This document shows, piece after piece, positions 27,978 through 36,875 of a stretch of DNA of 64,000 bases. How positions within the stretch are numbered: the stretch's first letter is position 1; every line of letters starts with the position of its first letter. The notes under the pieces are model-generated. The model saw nothing but the letters and a program-made list of their open reading frames with translations, searched no databases and had not been told where the DNA came from. A program made the position numbers and the translations under genes. The stretch is taken from assembly GCF_000350225.1 (NCBI RefSeq), contig NW_005179044.1:1-64000 (forward strand), given 5' to 3'. Source of the DNA: Chondrus crispus. Lineage: Eukaryota > Rhodophyta > Florideophyceae > Gigartinales > Gigartinaceae.

Positions 27978-28520
27978 TTATGACTTGCCGTCCAACTTGT
28001 CGTCCTTCTCTTGTGCAGATACACTTGTGGAATCCCCGCCCTCCGTCGCCTCCTCATTAACCGCCACATCTGAACTCTCCGTCTCTAGTTTTCCTTCATC
28101 TTCCGGAGCCCTCTGCATCGCTTGCAATGTGTTAAACAACCCTTTGAGACACATGAGCCCCGGCTGTTCATCTGTAATTCTAATAGCAACATTTGGCGGC
28201 ATGGAACTGGCAATCTCTAGTGGGGCGTCTACATCTACATCTGGACCGGCATCCCACCGGAAGACGCGTCGATGTGAAACCATCCAAAAATGCTCCCTCG
28301 AGGTCTTGTTGACATGCGGGGAGCGGTTCACACACCACCTCTTGATGTGCTTGGGCGGGGCGTAGACTCCGCCTCTCAGCTCCCCCCCGGCGCGGGTGAC
28401 AGCTCGACGCGCGCGATCGACGGCATCCTCAAACGAATAGATGCGGACGTCGTGGGTTTGAAACTTGTACGTGATTCGTCGTGTCGTCCGCGCCACTGGG
28501 TAGTGCCGCATCATACCCAT
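27978..28520 (-). CDS. mitochondrial ribosomal protein uS10m
   Basis: Small-subunit ribosomal protein of the S10 family. The 180-residue product starts MGMMRHYPVARTTRRITYKFQTHD. Central residues (about 20-92) have the S10 arrangement: VRIYSFEDAVDRARRAV, then the loop signature KRWCVNRSPHVNKTSREHFWM (first RSPHV, then K-S-RE-F) and SHRRVFRW. The bacterial protein is about 100 residues; here a long acidic Ser/Glu-rich C-terminal extension follows. Mitochondrial rather than plastid location is inferred because red-algal plastid genomes generally encode their own S10 and the sequence is diverged. Compact 3' spacing to the linker-like gene. Confidence 0.75.
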   Translation of the reverse strand: MGMMRHYPVARTTRRITYKFQTHDVRIYSFEDAVDRARRAVTRAGGELRGGVYAPPKHIKRWCVNRSPHVNKTSREHFWMVSHRRVFRWDAGPDVDVDAPLEIASSMPPNVAIRITDEQPGLMCLKGLFNTLQAMQRAPEDEGKLETESSDVAVNEEATEGGDSTSVSAQEKDDKLDGKS

Positions 28521-29618
28521 GGCGTGAGATGGGATGAGTAGAATAAAGAGGACGAGGACAAGGGTGTGCTTTTCTTTTCCTACGTGCCTTTCGCGAATCC
28601 AAAAAGGGTGAGTTCGATTTGGTTTTCCGATTCGCAGGGCGACGCGACGGAAGGAGGCTCGCTCGGCGCGCCGAGGCAGAGGCTGATGCCAGCGAGAAAA
28701 AGTGTGTCGAAGGTGATCTGCGGGAGGGGAGGACCGGGGCAGTTTCCCAGACGTGTGACCCAGGTGGGGTGGAAAAAGTCGACCAAATATTTGGAAGGGT
28801 TATGTCCACGTGTATGGCGTGGGGAGAGCCATACTGGCCGCGACTGTGCGGTGCACTCTGCAGATGCAATACTTGTACATGATAAAGGGGGGGTGCTGCA
28901 ATTGTCAGACAGTGACAAAAAGATCGGACATGCAAAATATTTTGAAAATTATCTCCGACACAAGGGCCAAGGTGCACCGCCGCGCATAACAGCGCCAGAC
29001 AGTGCGCCGTATCTCAGAACGACGTGGTTGAAATTAAAGAAAAAATATCTCAATCGACTGCTCACAGCTTGCTACGCATAAGAGTGTAACAACCCAAAAA
29101 TACAAAACAGGCATACTTTTCTATTGTTTTTTTAATTTGCTTCGATGTCCGATCTTTGTGCGCGGTTGGGGTGCAAAAGTGTCCGCGCGCTTCAATCTCA
29201 CTCCTCGTCTTTGTCCGTGCTTGTTTTCGCCAAGTCCCAGTAGACGAACGGCTGAGAGTGTTCCCGTCGCAAGACATAAAAAATGGTGATTGCTTGACAA
29301 TTACAAGTACTTTTTCCTTTTAATATTGAGGTTTTTGTCCGACATTTAGAGCACCCCCCTTTACGTAGTGATGTCCCACATCAACAAGCTTAGCCATATT
29401 ACCCGTCACCCTCTCCTCCATTCCTAGACGAGCAAACTCAAACTCCGCCAGCGAGACACATACCTCACCTAAATTCAAACACCCCCAGCAACCTTCACGA
29501 TAGCAATGCCATCACGCGCCCATTTCTATACCCCGAAAACCTGCTGCTTATATCCGTCCCCCTCGGCCTCCTGCTCTCGCACCTGCTCCACTTCACACGC
29601 ACAATTCTACCCTTCAAC
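28521..29618. other. intergenic between uS10m and NAD kinase
   Basis: 1.1 kb upstream of two divergent genes. Short spurious frames only; no TATA box or repeat recognised. Confidence 0.5.
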
Positions 29619-30890
29619 ATGCCAGAAGCAAAGTCTGCCAGAGGCCTCGTCCAAGTCACCTCCCACTATCAGGACGGCAAGAGACAAGAGTCACTAGTGG
29701 ACCGTAAACATCTCGCAGAAGTCGACCGTAGGCCGAGAAGGCGGCGCGTCACCATCGCATGGGATGACGCCCCCACGCTAGTTCTCATCGCTGTCAACCC
29801 GGAAAACACCCGCTCCATGGAGGCCCTCCCCATCCTCATCAAGTCTCTCCAGTCCGTCCGTGGTGTCGTCGTCGCCGTCGAGCAGAACATTTGCGACAGG
29901 TGTGACATCAACGTCCCCGTCGTCGTCCCGTTGCTGGCTCATGCCGTCAACAGCCAGCCTGAAAAGCACAGGCTGCTCTCAACCAGCATGGACAATCTTT
30001 CCCTGACTGATAGCTTCAAGTTTAACCCCTTGACCAAGTCCAAAGCCGCTCACGAGCCGTCGAGGGAAATTGTCAGACCCGACGACGTCGACCTCGTCAT
30101 GACTTTGGGAGGCGACGGTCTAATCCTCCATGTTATCCAAAACCTCTTCCCAAAGGCCGTCCCTCCTTTCATGCCGTTCAATCTCGGTAGCATGGGGTTC
30201 TTGACCCCGTTTAACTTTTCGGACCATCAGAAAGACGTCTCCTCAGTCCTAACCGGTCAGAATAATTCTGTCACCATGCGCATGCGCCTGAAATGCGTCA
30301 TCGTTCGTCAGACCATCGGTCCAAACCATACCTGCTCGCCAACCATTCACAACTTCGAAGACAACGCCCTCAACGATGAAACCCGGGAAGCTTCTGTCAC
30401 CGAAGAGCATCATGTCCTCAACGAGTTGGTCATCGACAGAGGCCCAGCCCCTTACCTTAGCAACCTGGAAGTCCTTTGCGATAACTGTCCCGTCACCCGG
30501 GTTCAGGCCGACGGCATCATCGTCGCGACCCCGACCGGCTCCACAGCATATTCTCTTTCTTCCGGGGGCAGCATGGTGCACCCCAGCGTGCCTGCAATCT
30601 TATTTACTCCAATTTGTCCTCATTCCCTTTCGTTCAGACCAGTACTCTTCCCGGATTATGTCACTCTTGAAATCAAGGTCCCACAAGACTCGCGAGCTTC
30701 GGCATGGGTTAGTTTCGACGGGAGGCATCGCATGGAGCTCATGAAGGGCGACAAAGTCGTCGTCACCGTTTCACCATGGTCGGTGCCCACTTTCAGCCGT
30801 GCGGACACTACCAACGACTGGTTCAAGAGCGTCAGCCATTGTTTAAGATGGAATGAACGCGTGGTCCAAGGTCAGCAATACTCAAACTAG
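29619..30890 (+). CDS. NAD kinase
   Basis: Phosphorylates NAD+ to NADP+. The 423-residue protein carries the diagnostic GGDG motif in DLVMTLGGDGLILHV (about residues 160-175), followed by PFNLGSMGFLTPF (the conserved G-[SN]-x-G-F-L), NELVIDRG with an N-E pair, and DGIIVATPTGSTAYSLSSGGSMVHP, which forms the nucleotide pocket. The beta-rich C-terminus with SFDGRHRMELMKGDKVVV is also typical. The N-terminal 60 residues are basic and lack a clear targeting signal; they may be regulatory. The order and spacing match plant and fungal NAD kinases. Single exon. Confidence 0.92.
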   Translation: MPEAKSARGLVQVTSHYQDGKRQESLVDRKHLAEVDRRPRRRRVTIAWDDAPTLVLIAVNPENTRSMEALPILIKSLQSVRGVVVAVEQNICDRCDINVPVVVPLLAHAVNSQPEKHRLLSTSMDNLSLTDSFKFNPLTKSKAAHEPSREIVRPDDVDLVMTLGGDGLILHVIQNLFPKAVPPFMPFNLGSMGFLTPFNFSDHQKDVSSVLTGQNNSVTMRMRLKCVIVRQTIGPNHTCSPTIHNFEDNALNDETREASVTEEHHVLNELVIDRGPAPYLSNLEVLCDNCPVTRVQADGIIVATPTGSTAYSLSSGGSMVHPSVPAILFTPICPHSLSFRPVLFPDYVTLEIKVPQDSRASAWVSFDGRHRMELMKGDKVVVTVSPWSVPTFSRADTTNDWFKSVSHCLRWNERVVQGQQYSN

Positions 30891-31150
30891 AAATCGTAAA
30901 TAATACCAACCAGATGAAACCCGAACCCTTGACTTCTGGCTACCATACGTATCACTCTTTTTTACGCCACAAATACGCATATTCTACAATCCCTAACGCG
31001 GTAACCGAATGAAAAACGCCGTTCGTGACCGGGAAAACTCCGCTCTGCACGCACACCGTATCCCGCATCTTCGTATGAACTTCATAGTCGCTTCATAGTC
31101 GCGGGATACGTTTTGTATGCGCTCCGAAACTACTCCTAGGAGTTCAAAGT

Positions 31151-31175
31151 ATGGACTCCCAATCTGGGAGTCCAT
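31151..31175. repeat. perfect 11-bp hairpin
   Basis: ATGGACTCCCA / ATC loop / TGGGAGTCCAT. A second inverted pair CGTATCCCGC...GCGGGATACG lies at about 31068-31077 and 31101-31110, both 180-290 bp downstream of the NAD kinase stop. Confidence 0.8.
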
Positions 31176-32455
31176 GCGGTTTCGGGTGCTTGCGCAGGTC
31201 TGCAGTACAGGTAGGTACCCTTGGGGATTAGGGTACTGTGGATGAATTCATGCCAAAGGAGGCCTTGATCCTGCTGACGCAACATTTCAGACGATCTATT
31301 CGTGTCATTTCTCCCCCTTGCGACTGTGCAGTCTGACGCAATTCGGTAGACAGACACCCGTGACACTCGTTTGTGGGAATGAATTCCGTGTCTGTGTGTG
31401 GGTCATATAGATCGCCAGTCTCTCCGTGTCGCATGAAACCAGCCGTTTAACCGCTAAAACCCATCTATCTACCAGCTGCTATCTACGTTGCTGTACACAA
31501 GTAGTGACGTCACTCGCTCAAGGCTACGAAGTATTCCAGTGATGCTTTTGATGCGAAAAGAAAAAAACGAAAACTGCACTGACACGAGGAAAAATAGGAA
31601 AGCATTTTGCCACAGAACAAAAAGTCATCTATGAAGAATGTTTGGGTTCAGGGTATATGGTATTGAAGGCTTACTGACAAGACACTCGCTTGACGGCACC
31701 CTGAACGAATGCTACTACATGAAGCAGCCGCAAAACTCGTCCTCCTCGTGACTTCCCAACGCAGTTGAGGTTGAAGCATACGGTCTGGTTACATAGAACG
31801 AACTGCAGGGGTACGAAACTTCCCAACTGCAAAAAGAAGTATGACGCCCTGTCACAAATAATACAGTAGTGGAATAATAATAAAGTGCAAAATTTTACAG
31901 GTGGGACTCGTAGAAGTGGGTCCAGTTAATATCAACGTGTTCGGTTGGAGGACCAGAAAAGAAAAGGTATTAATGCGGAGAATCACGGTGGTAGTGTTTT
32001 GAAAGCAGAAAGGTGGCCCGGAATGGCAGCGAGGAACCTTATTACTTGGTGGACAACGCAAGGAATGTAGCAATGCTGTGACTCGTGCGCACGCTGCTCT
32101 CCCTGGGAACGACTGGAGAGCCGAAAAAATGTGTAACAGCCACGTCCGCTTCGAGCCCTCTCTGAGGATGATAGCAGGGGAGTTCCTCTGGGCAGGGCTG
32201 AGAGTTTTAAATATCGCGAGTGGGATGCATTGCGGGCTGCGGGAATTTACAGGACGGAGTGGGGTCATGTCCTGTGGTTCGCAGGGAGAAAAAGGCAAAG
32301 TGGCCCTCTCATGCAGAAATTGACACGAGATTGCGAGAGAGGTTTGGTGTTTGGGGATTACTTACTGTTGCATCGAGACTCGTCCAGATGGATGGGTGGC
32401 CCGGAAGAGGGTTTCCTGAAAGGCAGGGAGGGGGGCCGCGCCTTCACAAGAAGGC

Positions 32456-32769
32456 TCGACAGTACGCGACGATGTAAATGTCGCCTTCACCCATGTGTGG
32501 GCAGTGCCCTCATTCTCATGTCCACGAGAGTGCGCCTTGGGCACTCATGGATCGACAGTACGCGACGATGTAAATGTCGCCTTCACCCATGTGTGGGCAG
32601 TGCCCTCATTCTCATGTCCACGAGAGTGCGCCTTGGGCACTCATGGATCGACAGTACGCGACGATGTAAATGTCGCCTTCACCCATGTGTGGGCAGTGCC
32701 CTCACTCTCATGTCCACGAGAGTGCGCCCTGGGCACTCATGGATCGACAGTACGCGACGATGTAAATAT
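32456..32769. repeat. 96-bp minisatellite, 3.3 copies
   Basis: Units at 32456-32551, 32552-32647, 32648-32743 and a partial copy to 32769. Each begins TCGACAGTACGCGACGATG. Copies are almost identical (the third has two changes), so the duplication is recent. Each unit contains the inverted repeat GAGTGC...GCACTC and GGGCAGTGCCC. The period equals 32 codons, so frames stay open on both strands without implying a gene. Confidence 0.92.
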
Positions 32770-33448
32770 TGTGTGCGCGGCATAGTGCTGTAACACTGCA
32801 AACACCTCTTCACCTGTGCAGCACTGCCATGCCTAACTTGGGCGCCAGAGACAGCACATAAAGACCGGTAGCGCGGCCCCGTCTACGCGGATGCCGTAAG
32901 GCAAGGCGTGCTGCAGAGTGAACGAGAACGGTCGCATGAGAAAAGAAGTGTAAATTACAGATACCGAGGGCGGTTCGAAAGAGACACGGTTCTGGAGGCG
33001 GTTACAGAGCGGGCAGTGATTGGCCGTGCACCAGAGTGCTGCAAGCGCGCGCCGTGCAGTGTCTCGCGACCTGAAGAGGGGGCGATGGCTTAGCTACAGT
33101 ACAATGGCGCAGTGTAAAGTAGGCATTTTCCCGCTCCTTTACAGTCACATTCACATTTGAAAGTTTGAATTGGAAACCTGCGACGACCGCATCCATTACG
33201 CACTGCGCGATGACGACATCAGCAAGCCCGCCGGTCGGACAAGCTCCCACCACATTTATACCAATTGATTTATACGTACACCGCCCGGTGTATCTCCGCA
33301 CGTAACGTCATCCGCGCTTTATAACGGCCGCCTCTTAAGGCGGCACGGCCCTACTGCTGCCATGTAGCGGTTACGTGCACCAGAAGCACCCCTACCCCCG
33401 ATCTCCTCCATCTGACCGGCTCAAAAATCCACTGCCACAAGCCAATAA

Positions 33449-33764
33449 GGCTCCCTCCCCAAGACGAAGACAGGAAAACGGTTCCTGCTCGTGATCACGG
33501 ACCGCTTCAGTAAGCTAACGCAAGTCGTTGCGCTCCGCACGATAACAGCGTACACGGTCGCAGTTGCGTTCTGCGACTCGTGGGTGTTCAAGTATGGCGT
33601 CCCTCGCACGTTGCTTTCGGACAACGGCCCTCAGTTTAATGCCAAGTTCTTCCACAGCACGTGCCGCGTTCTGGGGATAACGAATTTGTACACTTCGGCG
33701 TACCATCCCCAGACGAACGGGCAAGTCGAGCGTTATAACCGAACAATCGCCTCGATGCTGCGGA
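33449..33764 (+). pseudogene. Ty3/gypsy retrotransposon integrase core, fragment
   Basis: The frame reads the integrase catalytic core: LPKTKTGKRFLLVITDRFSK (first Asp in TDRF), LLSDNGPQFNAKFFH (second Asp) and SAYHPQTNGQVERYNRT (Glu), i.e. the D,D-35-E triad of retroviral-type integrases. A TAA at 33446-33448 stands where the protein should continue upstream and the 3' side runs into an assembly gap, so the element is truncated or broken. No LTR, reverse transcriptase or gag sequence is visible nearby. Identification of the superfamily is by the core motifs. Confidence 0.85.
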
Positions 33765-33864
33765 NNNNNNNNNNNNNNNNNNNNNNNNNNNNNNNNNNNN
33801 NNNNNNNNNNNNNNNNNNNNNNNNNNNNNNNNNNNNNNNNNNNNNNNNNNNNNNNNNNNNNNNN
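33765..33864. other. assembly gap (100 N)
   Basis: 100 N directly after the integrase fragment. Collapsed repeat sequence is likely. Confidence 0.99.
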
Positions 33865-33903
33865 CCCATCCGCACCCCCTCTCCCACCATCGCCTCCGCA
33901 GAC

Positions 33904-34614
33904 ATGTCGACCGCCGCCCCTCTCCCCCGACGCCCCTTCCAGCCCAACCCCACGCACATCAACCGGCCGCCACTGGCGCACATGGCCGGCGGCAAAGCCG
34001 CGCCGGTCACGCTTCCGGCGGGGACGCCGCGCGACGAGGCACTACGGTCGCTGCTGCTACAGCACCGCGAGCACCGCGCGCTGATCCAAGCGACGCCTTC
34101 CTCGACCGACCTCGCAACCAAGCTGTCGGCCGCGCTGGATCAGGTGTCGCGCCTGGAGCGCGACTTCCAGGCGTTCCGCACGACCGCCGGCCGCCAGCTG
34201 GCGCAAGCGAATGACGAGAACCGCAGGCTCCGCATGCAGCTCGCGACGGAGTCCAAGCAGCGCCACATGAAGCCGTCGGAGCGCATGCTGTCCGTCGATG
34301 AGATTCGCGGCGCGAAGAAGAGGAATGATGCGAGGCACGTGCACCGCGCGGTCAGGAGCGTGCGCCCGTTGAGAGGCGTCGACCCGGCCATGAGGCAGCC
34401 GGATAGGGAGGACGCCGCCATTGACGCTAGAGATGGGAAGAAGAGATTCAGCTTGAGACCGAGTAAGAAGGCGGACGTCATTGGGCATAGGGTTGATCGG
34501 GCGTTGGACGCGGATGAGAGAGACCTCGCGCAGACTTTGGAAGGCGGAAGAAGGTCGAAACGGAGCTCGTTGCTGCCGAGATCGATTTCGAGAAAGTGGT
34601 CGGCGTGCTTTTGA
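33904..34614 (+). CDS. unknown basic coiled-coil protein
   Basis: I do not recognise this 236-residue protein. It starts in good context (GACATGTCG), has a Pro-rich N-terminus, then a likely coiled coil at about residues 65-120 (LATKLSAALDQVSRLERDFQ...RQLAQANDENRRLRMQL) and a basic, charged C-terminal half rich in Arg/Lys/Asp. No membrane segment or targeting peptide is evident. Codon use is GC-rich at third positions like its neighbours, which supports a real gene. The gap immediately upstream means promoter or additional 5' coding sequence could be missing. Confidence 0.6.
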   Translation: MSTAAPLPRRPFQPNPTHINRPPLAHMAGGKAAPVTLPAGTPRDEALRSLLLQHREHRALIQATPSSTDLATKLSAALDQVSRLERDFQAFRTTAGRQLAQANDENRRLRMQLATESKQRHMKPSERMLSVDEIRGAKKRNDARHVHRAVRSVRPLRGVDPAMRQPDREDAAIDARDGKKRFSLRPSKKADVIGHRVDRALDADERDLAQTLEGGRRSKRSSLLPRSISRKWSACF

Positions 34615-35297
34615 GAAAGGGATATGGTATGGCTCGAGGTAGTGTTGGATGTTTGTAGCGAGGATTTTTGATCGAGGTCTTTGCAATGATTTGCTTCGCA
34701 CTTGCTCTCGGTTTCTTCCTCGAGAGTGCTTGTCAGAGGAATATCTAGAGGAAGTGTTCGAGTTGGTGTTCCCGTCGCCTTGTCGAAAGTGACTCACCAG
34801 AGCACGCTGAGAAGAGAGTCCCGGAAACCTTGACACGATGGAATACTATAGACGTTTGACCTTTTGAAAGTGGCTCGACAAGTACTGTAATTTACACGTG
34901 TGTACACGTGCGTATGTATGACAAACCCGAAGGACGAAAAATTAATGAAGTTTGGAGAAAGGAGAGAAGTAATGCAAATGTGGACTGTGGTGATGATCGG
35001 ATGGATTGCGTGCAGCTCGCAATCGCACTTTACCAACACACGTGTCCCCAAACCTCAATCTGGTCCAAGCGAGATGTGGGATATTTCAACGCAATGCCGA
35101 ACCGGCGCCTGTCTGCCCCATTTCCGCCCAATACCCACCACACGTCTCCGCCATCCCCAGGCTCAATTTCGCAACGCTTCACCCCCTACTTACAAAATCA
35201 AAACCCCCTTCTCTGACACGCTACCGTTTACCCAACTCTTCCCACACACGCTGCCCACTCGCCCCCTCCCGCAGCCCCTCACCCCCGAGCATCCACC
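34615..35297. other. intergenic, promoter of the ACT-repeat gene
   Basis: 683 bp. Contains TACTGTA at about 34886 and pyrimidine/CCC-rich sequence directly before the ATG. No TATA box is clear. Confidence 0.4.
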
Positions 35298-36377
35298 ATG
35301 GCCTTCATTCCGCCCACCCCTCTCTTTCTCCGCCCCGCCCCGCGCCGCTCCCGCCCGCCCGCGCGCCACGCGCGCGCCTCTCTCGACAGCGTCTCGCCGG
35401 CGCCCCGCTCCGCCCTCCCCACGCCCATCTACGGCTCGGACGATGACGTGTGCACCTTCGGCGCGGAGTGCATCCTGTCGGAGGAGTGCGTGTCGGACTC
35501 CCCCGCGCTACAGAAGCTGGCCGACAAGTATCTCTTCCCGATGCGGGAGAACCACACGCAGGTCTTCTTCGACAACTCGGTCGACGACCGCCACACGCTG
35601 GCCATCGTGTTTGCGGAGGACCGCCACGGCTTCGTGCTCGACGTCGTCTCTGTCCTCAAGGCCCTGTCCGTGCGCGTGCACCGCACGGCCTCGTCTGAGA
35701 ATGACGCCCTCCGCCTCCTCATGTCGCGCATCGAGGGCGAGCTCGTCAGCTTAAACGAGTTGAATCTGTCGCTGCACAACTGCGTCGCCTTCTGGATCTC
35801 GGACGAGGCGACAGGCGAGAAGATCTTCGACGACGGCGAGCGCCTCGCCCAGGTCGCAGAGTGCTTGAAGATCGAGCTCAACGGGCCGCACCCCCGGCCC
35901 AAGCCCGCGTTCGATCATATGTGGCATCGCATTTCCATTCAGAAGAACCGCGCGGATCGATACACCGTCTTCGCCGTGCAGACGCTGGACCGCCCGGGGC
36001 TGCTGGCCGCCATGTCGAAGGCGTTTGCGGACGTGCAGATTGACGTCGCGAGCGCGACCGTGAAGACGTTTGCGAAGCGCGTCGAGAATCACTTCTTCGT
36101 CACCAAGCAGGGGTTTAAGGAGCCGCTCAAGGCGGAGGATATTGAGAAAGCGTTAGAGAGCGTGATGAAGGGCTTGCTGAGCGTGGGGAGGCCGGCGCCG
36201 AATGAGACCTTATGGTATCAGACAAGGGATGGCACGGAAATGATGATTGCCGAAGCCATTTTCATCGATGAGGTTAACAATCAAGAGCTCGCTTGCTTCA
36301 AGTTCTCGCAGTTTGAGACCCCGAATTTTAGGGGGAGACTCCCAGAGGCGCCATACCGCCCGGTCTCGATGCAGTAA
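35298..36377 (+). CDS. plastid ACT-domain repeat protein
   Basis: 359 residues. The N-terminus (MAFIPPTPLFLRPAPRRSRPPARHARASL) is rich in Arg, Pro and Ser without acids, a plausible plastid transit peptide. Two ACT-like modules follow. One at about 95-185 has HTLAIVFAEDRHGFVLDVVSVLKALSVRVHRT and the other at about 215-295 has RYTVFAVQTLDRPGLLAAMSKAFADVQIDVASATVKTFAKRVENHFFVT. ACT domains bind amino acids or related effectors; plant ACR11/ACR12-type proteins with this plan are plastidial, and ACR11 activates glutamine synthetase. No catalytic domain is attached. A regulatory role in amino-acid metabolism is inferred from the family. Convergent with the phospholipase D gene. Confidence 0.75.
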   Translation: MAFIPPTPLFLRPAPRRSRPPARHARASLDSVSPAPRSALPTPIYGSDDDVCTFGAECILSEECVSDSPALQKLADKYLFPMRENHTQVFFDNSVDDRHTLAIVFAEDRHGFVLDVVSVLKALSVRVHRTASSENDALRLLMSRIEGELVSLNELNLSLHNCVAFWISDEATGEKIFDDGERLAQVAECLKIELNGPHPRPKPAFDHMWHRISIQKNRADRYTVFAVQTLDRPGLLAAMSKAFADVQIDVASATVKTFAKRVENHFFVTKQGFKEPLKAEDIEKALESVMKGLLSVGRPAPNETLWYQTRDGTEMMIAEAIFIDEVNNQELACFKFSQFETPNFRGRLPEAPYRPVSMQ

Positions 36378-36875
36378 GACGCGTTATTGTCGTCCTCATA
36401 TTCTGGGAGGAATGTGAGGGAGACTTGGGTTTCTGTATAATAGTTTTTCAATACGTGACGGTCTATTATGGGGCTCTTCGTTTTGCATTGTCCTTTGAAG
36501 GGTTGTTCCAAAATTCGAAGTGGAAATAACTCAAAGTTGTACATTTTGCCATGTACCCTATATCTTCTACTACCTTGCTTTGTGTCGTTCGGAATATTTC
36601 TTCTTGTAAGTGGTTTAGTTCACTGTTCTTTATCATGTAAAAGGTCAACTTCAAAATTGGAACAAGTCATGCAGTCGTACCCTCTTCGGTGACAGTGCTT
36701 TCGGGCCTCGGCTCGCGAACGTCGATAATTAGGATTCTACTTCTGTGCCTCTACACTATGCTAATCTATGAGCGAGGCCTGGTATGTTCACAAAGGAGAT
36801 TAGTACGGAAATGGAAACATGGCGAAGTCTCTGACACGATACCAGTGCTGTTGCAGTGACGCTAGCCCTCTGTGA
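36378..36875. other. intergenic between convergent genes
   Basis: 498 bp, AT-rich; no gene or distinctive signal seen. Confidence 0.5.

Larger units (their letters stand above)
30891..33448. repeat. gene-free repeat-bearing region
   Basis: Holds inverted repeats at 31067-31175, a TACAGTA heptamer near 31862, the 96-bp tandem array (32456-32769) and an AAGG-CGG rich stretch before the integrase fragment. No gene recognised; the open frame over the tandem array (32230-32793) is a consequence of its 96-bp period. Confidence 0.5.

Noticed and set aside
32456-32769. CRISPR-like array
   Set aside because: Units are contiguous 96-bp tandem copies without unique spacers, in a eukaryotic genome.
33491-34084. 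Single protein joining integrase and the coiled-coil gene through the gap
   Set aside because: The bridge is 100 N; the two sides differ in frame logic and the right side has its own ATG at 33904.
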